Notes: generated by a model from the letters alone, not told the origin. Positions 8,016-17,272 are shown, counted from the stretch's first letter. The stretch is 64,000 nucleotides of DNA from Bacteroidota bacterium (GCA_027490225.1 JAIXYK010000004.1:1-64000); one strand, 5' to 3'. Numbers and translations: made by a program.

Positions 8016-9623
8016 ATGAAGTATTTCAAATCTTTCTTCACACGACTTGCAATTGCTTGTTTTAGTGCACCTTCGGCACCGGCGCAAACCAACCATTGGT
8101 TTAAAAAACCAGGCAACGATTCGCTGCTACAAATCGCCTATTACGTTGATCACTACGAGCGCGACGAGGGCTTTAATGGCACCTATTGGACCGAGGGCAG
8201 TCGCGTGCGGTTCGACTTTCCTCACGGAACAAACAAGTTTAAAACAGGCTTGGTGAAGGGTTGGCGAACGCATCGGGAACTACTTTTCCCTGATGAAAAA
8301 GGCAATCCGAAAATCGATAGCGTACTTTGGGCCGAAGGACAAATGGTTGATTTTATGCGCGTTGGTACCTGGCGAAAGTATCACCTCAACGGGAAGGTGG
8401 CTTTGGAAGTGAATTATTGCAACGGTAAGATTTGCGGAGTGGTGTCGTTGTATCATGAAACCGGAGCGGTGAAAACTACAGGTAATGTTGATGAAAAGGG
8501 TTACCCGCATGGCTTGTGGCGGGGTGAATTTCCTTCTGGGAAGCCCAAATTTGAGGTTACTTATGAACACAGCGTGAACATTGGCTGGTCGAAACATTAT
8601 ACCGAGGAGGGCCTCTTGAGTGAAGTTCATTTTATAGACAACCAATGGTCGAGCTATTACAATAAAATGAATTTGTACTATCCTGAAACGGGGCGATTGA
8701 AGGCCCGAATTGAGCGCGCAAACCAATTGGATAAAATTGTAGAAGCTTGGGATGAAGACGGAAAGCAGACGGTGTTTAACAGCAGTGGTTCAGTTGCTGG
8801 AAACTTCCCGATGCTCGACCAAGGGTATGTAGAATTGAGCATGCGCGATGGGCGTGTGATGGGCGAAGAAACTCGGTATCACGACAAAGACAAAAAAGAA
8901 ATCCGGTCGCGCACCGTGCGCAATGCCAAAGATACGATGCGTTACCACCGCAGCACATTTTTCCGCGGTGGTATGCTGGAAACGGAGTTCAGCTTCATTT
9001 GGGTTATGAAAGACGATCGGCTGGAATTGGAGTTCGACGGACCATACAGAATCTATCATAGCAATGGGAAAAAGGCCAGTGCAGCAGTTTTCAAAAACGG
9101 TTTTTTAATTGATACCTATCGACATTGGAATGCAGCTGGCGCGTTGGTTCAAGAGCTTTCGTTCGCTTCAGAAAACAGCTCCAAAACGCTGGAACTTCTA
9201 AATATTGATGACGAATCGATGTCGGGCGCTGGTGTGCCTCACGGCATTTGTCGGTACTGGAATGATGCGAATATTTTGATCCGTGAAGAATCTTATGTGA
9301 TGGGCCAGCGAGATGGGGTTTGGAAAACCTGGCATCCTAACGGTGTGCAGGCATCAGAGCGGACTTACAAAAACGATCAATCGACCGGTAAGGATCGTTT
9401 TTACGACGAGCAAGGCAAGCGCATTAAATCGCCCACAGATGATTGTCCGAAACAAAACTGGGGAAGGCAATTCATATGCTCGAAACATCAACACGAATCG
9501 GTAACCGACGATATTGGCTCCTGCAAGAACTGTGGAGAAGGCACCAGCAGTGGCATGTATTCGTTGTGCGCGAAGTGTGCGTGTAGATTAAAGCAATGCC
9601 AGCGCTGCGGCAAGGATCTATAA
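8016..9623 (+). CDS. YwqK/MORN-variant repeat protein with C-terminal zinc-ribbon-like tail
   Basis: This is a 535-residue protein from the ATG at 8016. A frame extends upstream to a TTG at 7806, but that part runs through the GC-rich repeat and has no protein-like character, while the 8016 start gives a signal-like N-terminus (KYFKSFFTRLAIACFSAPSAPAQ). The body consists of many MORN-variant/YwqK units of the type W.kYh.NGkv..E..Y.nGk (for example YHLNGKVALEVNYCNGK and WHPNGVQASERTYKN). In the last 60 residues cysteines cluster: FICSKHQHE, SCKNCGEGTSSG, LCAKCACRLKQCQRCG. This looks like one or two zinc knuckles. YwqK repeats are often labelled antitoxin, but no toxin is adjacent. Codon use is GC-rich (about 50% in samples) compared with flanks, suggesting recent acquisition. 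Confidence 0.82.
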   Translation: MKYFKSFFTRLAIACFSAPSAPAQTNHWFKKPGNDSLLQIAYYVDHYERDEGFNGTYWTEGSRVRFDFPHGTNKFKTGLVKGWRTHRELLFPDEKGNPKIDSVLWAEGQMVDFMRVGTWRKYHLNGKVALEVNYCNGKICGVVSLYHETGAVKTTGNVDEKGYPHGLWRGEFPSGKPKFEVTYEHSVNIGWSKHYTEEGLLSEVHFIDNQWSSYYNKMNLYYPETGRLKARIERANQLDKIVEAWDEDGKQTVFNSSGSVAGNFPMLDQGYVELSMRDGRVMGEETRYHDKDKKEIRSRTVRNAKDTMRYHRSTFFRGGMLETEFSFIWVMKDDRLELEFDGPYRIYHSNGKKASAAVFKNGFLIDTYRHWNAAGALVQELSFASENSSKTLELLNIDDESMSGAGVPHGICRYWNDANILIREESYVMGQRDGVWKTWHPNGVQASERTYKNDQSTGKDRFYDEQGKRIKSPTDDCPKQNWGRQFICSKHQHESVTDDIGSCKNCGEGTSSGMYSLCAKCACRLKQCQRCGKDL

Positions 9624-9738
9624 GATAGGATATTGTTAAGATTTAAAACTACTACTTTCTATTTGATATCGTTCTAGATAAATAAGTTTTTAAATACCCT
9701 TAAATTAAATATAAAAATTAAACATTATTCATTATTCA

Positions 9739-10305
9739 TTAAATATTCGTAATCCCTCCTGAAACAATAAATTTCATTATTTCATCACTTGCGCCATTAA
9801 TAGGTTGAATTAATTCATTTTTAACAATAATTAAATTACCCGAAAAATTATAACTATGCGGCAAATATACAGCCGACATACCTTCTTCAATACCTAAATT
9901 AGTTAAATCTTTTTGGGTAATAAATCCTAATTTATAAATTTCTGCATCCTTACTTAATCGCACTAAAACCGGCTTTGAGAAACGTTTTTCTTTCCCTACA
10001 AATGCTGATAATAAATCTCTTATTGAAGTATAAATAACCTTAATTAAAGGTATTTTCTCTAAAGTCTTATCAAAGAAATTTAAAATAGTTGCCTGTAAAA
10101 ATGTAGAACCAATAAATCCTAAAAAAGCCAATCCAACTAAAATAATTAATATATTAAGTCCAGGAAATGTAGTAGGTAATAATCCATCTAAGAAAATAAA
10201 TACATTAATTACTACCCAAACTGTTACGGCTACGGGAACTGTTAAAATTAAGCCCCTTAAAAAATAATTAGTGAATTTTCTAAAAATCCATTTTATATAT
10301 TTCAT
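9739..10305 (-). CDS. DUF502 family membrane protein
   Basis: This 188-residue protein has two N-terminal transmembrane segments (FLRGLILTVPVAVTVWVVINVFIFL and LNILIILVGLAFLGFIGSTFL). A conserved soluble part follows with IPLIKVIYTSIRDLL, the FSKPVLVRL strand and YLPHSYNFSGNLIIV. This order and spacing is characteristic of DUF502, a family of unknown function in bacteria and plants. It is the last gene of a tight five-gene minus-strand run starting at 13556, and its ATG sits one base after the stop of the YjbR gene. Function unknown; location inner membrane. Confidence 0.85.
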   Translation of the reverse strand: MKYIKWIFRKFTNYFLRGLILTVPVAVTVWVVINVFIFLDGLLPTTFPGLNILIILVGLAFLGFIGSTFLQATILNFFDKTLEKIPLIKVIYTSIRDLLSAFVGKEKRFSKPVLVRLSKDAEIYKLGFITQKDLTNLGIEEGMSAVYLPHSYNFSGNLIIVKNELIQPINGASDEIMKFIVSGGITNI

Positions 10306-10306
10306 T

Positions 10307-10654
10307 TTAAATACCGAGTTCCTTTCTTTTATTTTTTGTAATACTGTTTAATATTAATTCGTAAGAATGTTGAATTAATTCTTTTAGCAATTTAACTGGA
10401 ATCTGGTTAAAATAAACAGTATTCCAAAGTGCTTTATTCATATGATATCCTGGAATTATTCCCGAATATTCTTCTCTTAATTCAATGGCTTTTTCTGGGT
10501 CGCACTTTAAATTTAGAGTTTCTGCTTTTTCTAAATCTATCAAAGAAAAAATCTTCCCTCCCACTCTAACTGCTAAAACGCCTTCACCAAATGGCATATC
10601 TTCAGTTGCATGCGGCATACTTAGGCAAATTTCCCTTACTTCTTCTACGTTCAT
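10307..10654 (-). CDS. MmcQ/YjbR family protein
   Basis: This 115-residue protein matches the compact YjbR/MmcQ family (CyaY-like fold, DNA binding suggested). It has the N-terminal VREICLSMPHATEDMPFGEG, the central KIFSLIDLEKAETLNLKCDPE and the PGYHMNKALWNTVYFN segment. Length is as usual. It overlaps the end of the Lrp-type regulator by 4 bp (ATGA), so translation is likely coupled. Physiological role unknown. Confidence 0.9.
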   Translation of the reverse strand: MNVEEVREICLSMPHATEDMPFGEGVLAVRVGGKIFSLIDLEKAETLNLKCDPEKAIELREEYSGIIPGYHMNKALWNTVYFNQIPVKLLKELIQHSYELILNSITKNKRKELGI

Positions 10655-11136
10655 TTTCCGTATTTTAAAGGTAATACTTTAGAATTTTTTACTTCCGAAA
10701 TTATCAACATGGTTTGCAAATGACCAATTTCTTCCATTTTACTAAATGTATTTGCAATCAATTTCTCAAAAGCAGGAATGTCTTGTACCATCACTTTTAA
10801 CAAATAATCTGCATTTCCTGTTATTTGGTAGCATTCCATTATTTCAGGAATTTGGTTCACCTTGTCTTTGAATTTATTTATAACATTTTCTACCTGTCTG
10901 CTCAATGTAACTTGAATAAAAACACTCACACCCAATTTTAATTTTGCTTTATTGAGCTTCGCGTGATAACTCTCAATAATTTTTAATTTCTCCAGTTTCT
11001 TTACCCTTTCGAGCGTTGGAGCGGGCGACAAACCTACCTGATTACTCAATTCAAGATTTGTAATTCTACCAGATTCCTGAATCAATTTCAAGATTTTATA
11101 ATCAATCTCGTCTAATTTTTCTGTGGCTGCACTCAT
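10651..11136 (-). CDS. Lrp/AsnC family transcriptional regulator
   Basis: This 161-residue protein has an N-terminal winged helix-turn-helix (DEIDYKILKLIQESGRITNLELSNQVGLSPAPTLERV split over the first 45 residues). The C-terminal RAM/effector-binding half has GVSVFIQVTL and the ITGNADYLLKVMVQD motif. Family members form octamers or dimers that sense amino acids and regulate their transport or catabolism. Here it sits between hemW and the YjbR gene in an operon, so its own target cannot be read from context. Confidence in the family is high, in the effector none. Confidence 0.93.
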   Translation of the reverse strand: MSAATEKLDEIDYKILKLIQESGRITNLELSNQVGLSPAPTLERVKKLEKLKIIESYHAKLNKAKLKLGVSVFIQVTLSRQVENVINKFKDKVNQIPEIMECYQITGNADYLLKVMVQDIPAFEKLIANTFSKMEEIGHLQTMLIISEVKNSKVLPLKYGK

Positions 11137-11148
11137 GTGGTAAATGTA

Positions 11149-12261
11149 TCAAATGAATAACTTTCCTGCAATGCCATCTGCATTTAACCAGGCATTTGCA
11201 GGAAGAATAAATGCACTATCCGTTTCTATCATCTTTTCTATTTCTTTAAATACAAGCGATTTTTGTTGGAAATGCTGTACATATTTTTTTCCTAATTTAA
11301 TCAGTTCAACTTTCTGAACGCCCCATTTGGTGCGCAATCCAGTTAAAACAATCTCATTAAATCTAATGTCTGTATTTATTTCTTCCAATTCCATTTCAGG
11401 TTTGTTCGCTTCAATACCACGTATGTATTTGGTATTGTTCGGAATATTTACACTTCTTGAAATACCATTAAATGAATGCGCCGAAGGACCAATTCCCAAG
11501 TAATGCGCTCCTTTCCAATAAGCTGAATTATGTTGTGCAACGCCACCTTCTTTTGCCAAATTAGAAATTTCGTAATGTTCAAATCCATTTTCTAACGCCC
11601 AGCTTTGTAAAAACTCAAACTGGTCGGCACTTTGGTCATCGCTAATGTCTTCCATTTTTCCATTCTCAATTGCTTTTGCCAAAGGGGTTTTCGGTTCCAC
11701 GGTAAGACTATAACATGATAAATGGTCAATCGGTAATTTCTTAGTTGTGTTAAGTTGCTCGACCCAATCTTGATTTGTTAATCCTTGAATTCCATAAATT
11801 AAATCGATGCTTACATGAGAAAAACCGGCATTTTCTGCAAAGCTCAAACAATCGAATGCTTGTTTTACCGAATGTGCACGGTTCATAGATTTTAAATCTT
11901 GCTCCCTGAAACTCTGAATTCCTATGCTCAATCTATTTACACCGAGACTTTTCAAGCCTTTTAAGTATTCCAAAGTAAGGTCATCTGGATTGGCTTCAAA
12001 AGTTACTTCAATACCTTTATTTACATTAAAGTTGTTGTAAATGGAATTGAAAATCACTTCTACCTCATCTAATGTTAATTGAGAAGGTGTTCCTCCTCCA
12101 AAATAAATAGAAGTAATGGGTGTATTTAAATACTGTTTTCTAATGGAAAGCTCTTTCACAATCGCTTTTACTAATTGTGACTTGTAGGTGGTAGAAGTAC
12201 TAAAATGAAAATCGCAGTAATTACAAGCTTGTTTGCAAAATGGAATATGTAAGTAAAGCAA
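11149..12261 (-). CDS. hemW: Radical SAM heme chaperone HemW
   Basis: This 370-residue protein begins LYLHIPFCKQACNYCDFHF, the CxxxCxxC radical SAM motif with the typical preceding HIPFC. It continues with FGGGTPSQL and the IQSFREQDLKSMNRAHS segment of the HemW (formerly HemN-like) family, and lacks the extra N-terminal part of true HemN. HemW binds heme and delivers it to respiratory enzymes. The start is unusual: no in-frame ATG exists between the upstream TAG at 12286-12288 and the motif. Candidates are TTG at 12261 or ATT at 12276; the latter would add IKNNA and match the usual short leader before LYLHIPFC. It lies just downstream of the 12294 gene, probably in one operon. Confidence 0.93.
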   Translation of the reverse strand: MLYLHIPFCKQACNYCDFHFSTSTTYKSQLVKAIVKELSIRKQYLNTPITSIYFGGGTPSQLTLDEVEVIFNSIYNNFNVNKGIEVTFEANPDDLTLEYLKGLKSLGVNRLSIGIQSFREQDLKSMNRAHSVKQAFDCLSFAENAGFSHVSIDLIYGIQGLTNQDWVEQLNTTKKLPIDHLSCYSLTVEPKTPLAKAIENGKMEDISDDQSADQFEFLQSWALENGFEHYEISNLAKEGGVAQHNSAYWKGAHYLGIGPSAHSFNGISRSVNIPNNTKYIRGIEANKPEMELEEINTDIRFNEIVLTGLRTKWGVQKVELIKLGKKYVQHFQQKSLVFKEIEKMIETDSAFILPANAWLNADGIAGKLFI

Positions 12262-12293
12262 TGCGTTATTTTTAATGCAAAGGTGCTATAAAA

Positions 12294-13556
12294 TTAGGTC
12301 TTTTGCTTTTTCTTTTTTGCAGCAGGAAATAGAATGTTGTTTAAGATAAGTCTATAACCAGGAGAATTTGGATGCAATGCTAAATCAGTTGGAGGATCTC
12401 CTACTTTATGCTCGTAATCTTCGGGGTCGTGACCTCCATAAAACGTCCAGGTGCCTTTACCAAATTCACCATGGATGTAACGTGCCTCATTGGCTGCCTT
12501 ATTTTCGCCCATTATCAGCACATTCGATTTAATATATGGTTTCATAAAAGCGGTAGTTTGCCCCATAAAACCTTTGATAATGCGCTCATGGTTTTGACAC
12601 AACATCGTTGGCACCGGATCCCATTTTGCAGAAAATTCAAACAATCCAAAATAGTCTTCTTTTTCAGGAATGCGCCTAGATTGGGTAGCATCGATATTAG
12701 AAAACTCGTACTCCATAGGATTAGCGCTCAATGTAAAATTTTCGAAGGCGAAACAATTATTGAAATTCACCTTGCTTTGCATAGCAGGATCAGCTGGGTC
12801 ACCATCAAACATCGATTCACAAATATCTACTCCATCAGCTCCTAAGGCAATGTCATAACTATCTGTTGCAGAACACATGGCAAAAGTAAATCCTCCACCA
12901 GCAGTAAAATCTCTGATCTTTTTTGAAACTGCCAATTTCAATTCAGAAACCTTATTAAATCCTAATTTACTTGCTAGCGCCTCTGCGCTTTTTTGATTAT
13001 CGATGTACCATTTTACATTTTTGTAAGCTGCCCAGAATCGACCATATTGACCAGTAAAATCCTCGTGGTGCAAATGCAACCAATCGTACAATGGTAATTT
13101 GTCTGACATGATTTCTTCGTCGTAAACCACATCGTATGGAATTTCCGCATATGTAAGCGCAAGCGTAACAGCATCGTCCCAAGGTTGTTTGTCTTTAGGA
13201 GAATATACAGCCACCTTTGGCGCTTTCTCTAACTTCACTGCATCCATATTTACTTCCGGACTAGCAACTTCAGCCAAAATTGCATTCGCTTGTGCGTCAG
13301 CAATTACATTATAAGAAACACCTCTTATCACACACTCGCTTTCTAGCGATTTGGTATGAGCGCTCATAAAACTTCCACCTCGGTAATTGACCAACCAATA
13401 CAAATCAACTTCCTGTTTCAATAGCCAATAAGCAACACCATAGGCTTTTAAATGATTCTTTTGCCCTTCATCCATATTGATTAATATGGAAGCAGCATCC
13501 GTCTTTTGTATAAAAATGGAAAATAAACAAACTGCAACTAAAAAGATTTTTTTCAT
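12294..13556 (-). CDS. Conserved exported protein of the Bacteroidota 'asparagine synthetase B' group
   Basis: This 420-residue protein has a signal peptide (MKKIFLVAVCLFSIFIQKTDA). The mature part starts with ILINMDEGQKNHLKAYGVAYW and contains WLHLHHEDFTGQYGRFW and GGGFTFAMCSATDSYDIAL. I recall close relatives across Bacteroidota labelled asparagine synthetase B, but no PPi-synthetase P-loop or Ntn glutaminase Cys2 is visible, so that label looks wrong. The Gly-rich stretch plus AMCSATDS, with a histidine in YGGHDPEDY, could suit a class I glutamine-amidotransferase-like or ThuA-like fold. That is inference. It heads a run that continues with hemW, the Lrp gene, yjbR and DUF502. Confidence 0.75.
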   Translation of the reverse strand: MKKIFLVAVCLFSIFIQKTDAASILINMDEGQKNHLKAYGVAYWLLKQEVDLYWLVNYRGGSFMSAHTKSLESECVIRGVSYNVIADAQANAILAEVASPEVNMDAVKLEKAPKVAVYSPKDKQPWDDAVTLALTYAEIPYDVVYDEEIMSDKLPLYDWLHLHHEDFTGQYGRFWAAYKNVKWYIDNQKSAEALASKLGFNKVSELKLAVSKKIRDFTAGGGFTFAMCSATDSYDIALGADGVDICESMFDGDPADPAMQSKVNFNNCFAFENFTLSANPMEYEFSNIDATQSRRIPEKEDYFGLFEFSAKWDPVPTMLCQNHERIIKGFMGQTTAFMKPYIKSNVLIMGENKAANEARYIHGEFGKGTWTFYGGHDPEDYEHKVGDPPTDLALHPNSPGYRLILNNILFPAAKKKKQKT

Positions 13557-13615
13557 AACACTGCCTCTTTTAACGAAAACAATTTGAATTAGTTGTGTTA
13601 TTCATAGGTAAACAT

Positions 13616-15172
13616 TTAAAATGGTGCATCTTCATCATTCTTAGGAAATCCGCTAAAACCGTCGTTCATTTTAGAACCTACAGTCATTGTTGAAGAATTT
13701 TCATCAAAAGAAGTATTTGGCTTTAAGCCTGCTCCTGCAGAATAAGCTGGAGTTTCTTCTAAATCGCCAAATTTAGCGAGGTTATTAATATACTTTAACG
13801 GCACAACGCCTAAAGCACCATTTCTGTGCTTTGCAATATGAACCTCAGCATAATTGGCAGTGCTTTGACCATCTTCTGTTTCAGTAAGATTGTAATATTC
13901 AGGACGGTAAATAAACATTACCATATCTGCATCTTGCTCAATAGCACCAGATTCGCGTAAATCTGAAAGTTGAGGAATTTTTGGTCCTCCGCGTTGTTCA
14001 ACATTTCTACTTAATTGAGATAGTGCAATTACAGGAATCTCCAATTCTTTGGCAATGCCTTTTAAAGCTCTTGATATTTGAGAAATTTCTTGTTCACGGT
14101 TCCCTCCTTTACTGCCATCTACTCCGGCAGTCATCAATTGAAGGTAATCTATGATAATCATTTCAATTCCATGATTTGCTTTTAATCTTCTTGCTTTTGC
14201 ACGCAATTCGAAAATATTCAAACCTGGTGTATCATCAATAAAAATAGGAGCTTCGGTTAATTCTCGAATTTTGGTATCCAATTGATGCCATTCGTGATTT
14301 TCTAAATTCCCTTTCCTAAGTTTATCGCTATTTAGCTCGGTTTCTCCTGAAATTAAACGCATAACTAATTGCACGCTCGACATCTCCAGTGAAAATACAG
14401 CCACTGGTTTTTTAAAGTCAACTGCTGCATTTCTGGCAAGCGACAAAACGAAGGCTGTTTTACCCATACCTGGCCTGGCAGCTAATATCACCAAATCTGA
14501 TTTTTGCCAGCCAGCAGTGATTCTATCTAAACGCATAAATCCGGAAGGAACACCGCTTAATCCGTCTTGCTGTTGACCAGCTTTTTCAATTTGTTTTTTC
14601 GCTTCCATGATGAGCTCACTCATCTTGGAAAAATTTTTCTTGATGTTTCCTTCAGCAACAGCAAAAAGGTTTTTTTCTGCCTTGTCTAGTAATTCTAATG
14701 CATCAGTACTCTCTTCGTAAGCATCTTTTATTATTTCAGTAGAAACTTTAATAAGTTCTCTTTGAATTTGCTTCTGGTTGAGGATACGCGCATGAAATTC
14801 AATGTTTGCAGTAGATGCGACTCTATTTGTTAATGATGTTACATAAGATACACCTCCAACAAGGTCAAGCTCTCCGCGTTTTTTAAGTTCCTGAACTACG
14901 GTTAAAATATCTACAGGCTTTGAGTCTCTAAATAATTGGAATATAGCTCCAAATATCTTTTGATGTTCTAATCTGTAAAAAGTATCTTCTTTTAACGAAT
15001 CAATCACATTGGCCAAAGAATCTCTATCGAGCATTAAAGCTCCTAAAACAGCTTCTTCAATTTCAATGGCTTGAGGAGGTAATTTTCCAATTGCAGCATC
15101 GTAAACATTAGTATTTACGCCAATTGTAGTTCTTCTTTTATTCTGGGTGGAGGGATTATAATTATTTTCCAT
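13616..15172 (-). CDS. dnaB: Replicative DNA helicase DnaB
   Basis: This 518-residue protein has the N-terminal helical domain (PPQAIEIEEAVLGALMLD) and a RecA-like C-terminal domain with Walker A GMGKT at 235-239, Walker B IIIDYLQLM and the H4 region SQLSRNVEQR. It is the hexameric fork helicase that loads primase. Length is slightly above the E. coli protein because of a 30-residue N-terminal extension and a disordered C-terminal tail rich in S/G/N ending DEDAPF. The C-terminus has the usual acidic-hydrophobic end. It has its own promoter with an extremely short leader (see 15183-15190). Confidence 0.97.
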   Translation of the reverse strand: MENNYNPSTQNKRRTTIGVNTNVYDAAIGKLPPQAIEIEEAVLGALMLDRDSLANVIDSLKEDTFYRLEHQKIFGAIFQLFRDSKPVDILTVVQELKKRGELDLVGGVSYVTSLTNRVASTANIEFHARILNQKQIQRELIKVSTEIIKDAYEESTDALELLDKAEKNLFAVAEGNIKKNFSKMSELIMEAKKQIEKAGQQQDGLSGVPSGFMRLDRITAGWQKSDLVILAARPGMGKTAFVLSLARNAAVDFKKPVAVFSLEMSSVQLVMRLISGETELNSDKLRKGNLENHEWHQLDTKIRELTEAPIFIDDTPGLNIFELRAKARRLKANHGIEMIIIDYLQLMTAGVDGSKGGNREQEISQISRALKGIAKELEIPVIALSQLSRNVEQRGGPKIPQLSDLRESGAIEQDADMVMFIYRPEYYNLTETEDGQSTANYAEVHIAKHRNGALGVVPLKYINNLAKFGDLEETPAYSAGAGLKPNTSFDENSSTMTVGSKMNDGFSGFPKNDEDAPF

Positions 15173-15182
15173 AAGGGGGCTA

Positions 15183-15190
15183 CAAATATA
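15183..15190 (-). promoter_or_regulatory. -7 element TATATTTG for dnaB
   Basis: TATATTTG on the minus strand ends 10 bases before the dnaB ATG (15172). With transcription expected about 5-7 bases downstream of the element, the leader would be only a few bases. I see no clear -33 TTTG. Confidence 0.65.
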
Positions 15191-15284
15191 AATGAGAGTA
15201 ACGCCTTACCTTCTTTTTAACCCAAAAACTATGTACTTAAACCTGTGCTATTTAAAAAATTGACCTCAAAAACTTATGAACAGA

Positions 15285-15860
15285 TTACCAATCATCCTTC
15301 TTTTTTACGGGATCAGTTTCGATTGCCTTTTCTAAACTTTTAATCAAATCTTTAATAAAATCATCCGTTTGTTTCAGGTATAACGCAAAGTTAGGGTCAT
15401 AACTTGTTGCTTTATTGTCCATCCAGCGTTCTAATGGATAATAGGAGTTTTGTTGCCAGCTAAAATTTGTAATTTCATACTTAAACTTTCCGTCTTTACT
15501 GAATATCTTATACTTGTAGTTTACCAATCCTGCATCTACCATTGGAACAGGTTGCTTCTTAGAATTTGGTTCTGGTCTACTAATCTTAAAACGATATCCA
15601 CCTTCTATAACACGCGCTTCAGCATCTGCTTTTTTAACAGCATCTATTGGGTTTTTAAAAAATACTTTTGTCCATCTTAAGGCTCTGTTATACAAAGTGT
15701 CTTTATTCATTCCCGGCTCTTCAACCACATCAGTATAGGTAATTAAATTTGTTACCTCGTCTATTGGCATTTTTGGAGTTTGCACTGCTGCTTGCTGCGC
15801 ATTTATTGTAGCAGTTCCAATAAGAAAAAAGAAGATTATGTTTAAAATCGTTGCTTTCAT
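15285..15860 (-). CDS. DUF4468 domain-containing exported protein
   Basis: This 191-residue protein has a signal peptide (KATILNIIFFFLIGTATINAQ). The mature part has the features of DUF4468 (TBP-like fold, Bacteroidota-specific): ITYTDVVEEPGMNKDTLYNRALRW near the N-terminus, a KYEITNF strand and a helix with DDFIKDLIKSLEKAI near the C-terminus. Function unknown; expected in the periplasm or outer membrane. It ends in a charged tail. It stands alone between dnaB and glgC. Confidence 0.85.
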   Translation of the reverse strand: MKATILNIIFFFLIGTATINAQQAAVQTPKMPIDEVTNLITYTDVVEEPGMNKDTLYNRALRWTKVFFKNPIDAVKKADAEARVIEGGYRFKISRPEPNSKKQPVPMVDAGLVNYKYKIFSKDGKFKYEITNFSWQQNSYYPLERWMDNKATSYDPNFALYLKQTDDFIKDLIKSLEKAIETDPVKKKDDW

Positions 15861-15977
15861 TATAAATTTTAGTAAAATGTAAAAATACGCAGCTATAAAC
15901 GGCAGCTTTACAAGTTAATTAAATTTTATTCAGCGAGTTTTTAACAATCTTAATTTTCCTTTCAAATTGATTCTATA

Positions 15978-17267
15978 CTATTTTACAACTTTACCAATAA
16001 CGCTTCCGCTTGGTATAAGAGCACCTTTTTTCACTACAACAATACCTTCAACTATGCAATATGTTTCGGTTTCTAAGTTTGCTAATTGCGCATCACCTTT
16101 TATAGTTACATTGTCTCCTATTCTGCAATCTTTGTCTAAAATTGCTTGTTCAATATGGCAGCCCTTACCAACTCCCATTGCAACATCATTTTTATGTAAA
16201 ATAATTTCTTCGAGTGTTTGGTAAAAGTCATTTCCCATTAAAATAGAATTCTTTATAACTGTCTTTGCTCCAATTCTTGACCTTACCCCAATAACCGATT
16301 TATCAATACTTTTAGCATGTATAATGCAACCTTCAGCAACAATAGATTGACTCAATTTTGTTCCAAAAAACTTTGATGGCGCCAAAGCTCTGGCTCTTGA
16401 ATAAACCCGGTTTTGGTTGTCGAACAAATTGAATCTTGGTAAATTATCGCACAGCTCAAGATTTGCTTCATAGAAGGAGCGAATATTTCCAATATCTGTC
16501 CAGTAATCGTCGAACTGATAAGAAGCTACACTATATCCACCTTTAATTGCAGCAGGAATGATGCCTTTACCAAAGTCAGTAGCATCAGGATTATCAGCAA
16601 ACAATTTCTTTAAGGCTTCTTTCTTGAAAATGTAAATTCCCATTGAAGCTAAATATTCTTTACCTTTTTTCTTTAAAGCTGCGGGAACAGGTGAAGTCCA
16701 TTGCGACAATATTTCTTTTGCGGGTTTTTCAATGAAAGATTCGATGTATGACTTCTTATTCACCTTCATAATACCAAACTCCGGTGCATCACGGTCATCA
16801 ACAGGAATGGTAGCAATGGTTAAATCTGCTTTTTGGTCAATATGGAAATCTGCCATTAACTTAAAATCCATTTGATACAATTGATCTCCACTTAACACTA
16901 ACACATAATCAAAATCATGTGGTGCCAAATGGTGCATGCTTTGGCGAACAGCATCTGCCGTTCCCTGGAACCACTTGTCGCTATTGGGCGTTTGCTCAGC
17001 TGCAAGTATATCCACAAATCCACTTCCAAAATTATCGAAGCTGTAAGTGTTTTTAATATGTCTGTTTAGTGATGCTGAATTAAACTGTGTCAAAACAAAC
17101 ATCCGTTTCACGCCAGAATTAATACAATTAGAAATTGGAATATCAATTAAACGATATTTTCCTCCAATCGGAACTGCTGGCTTAGACCTGCTTAAAGTTA
17201 ATGGATATAGTCTACTCCCTTGCCCTCCGCCCAAAATCAAACAAACCATTTTAATCATTGCTGCCAT
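15978..17267 (-). CDS. glgC: Glucose-1-phosphate adenylyltransferase
   Basis: This 429-residue enzyme makes ADP-glucose from ATP and glucose 1-phosphate, the committed step of bacterial glycogen synthesis. The nucleotidyltransferase domain starts with LILGGGQGSRLYPLT, then KPAVPIGGKYRLIDIPISN. VLSGDQLYQMD holds the metal/nucleotide site, and GIYIFKK and FGKGIIP follow. The C-terminal third is a left-handed beta-helix with hexapeptide-like repeats. It lies 5 bp after the stop of glgA, so the two are co-transcribed. ATG codons also occur 3 and 6 codons downstream of the chosen start. Confidence 0.96.
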   Translation of the reverse strand: MAAMIKMVCLILGGGQGSRLYPLTLSRSKPAVPIGGKYRLIDIPISNCINSGVKRMFVLTQFNSASLNRHIKNTYSFDNFGSGFVDILAAEQTPNSDKWFQGTADAVRQSMHHLAPHDFDYVLVLSGDQLYQMDFKLMADFHIDQKADLTIATIPVDDRDAPEFGIMKVNKKSYIESFIEKPAKEILSQWTSPVPAALKKKGKEYLASMGIYIFKKEALKKLFADNPDATDFGKGIIPAAIKGGYSVASYQFDDYWTDIGNIRSFYEANLELCDNLPRFNLFDNQNRVYSRARALAPSKFFGTKLSQSIVAEGCIIHAKSIDKSVIGVRSRIGAKTVIKNSILMGNDFYQTLEEIILHKNDVAMGVGKGCHIEQAILDKDCRIGDNVTIKGDAQLANLETETYCIVEGIVVVKKGALIPSGSVIGKVVK

Positions 17268-17272
17268 AATTC

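Noticed and set aside
8016-9623. Toxin-antitoxin antitoxin (YwqK)
   Set aside because: No toxin-like gene is adjacent, and a signal-like N-terminus argues for export. The repeats alone do not prove an antitoxin role.
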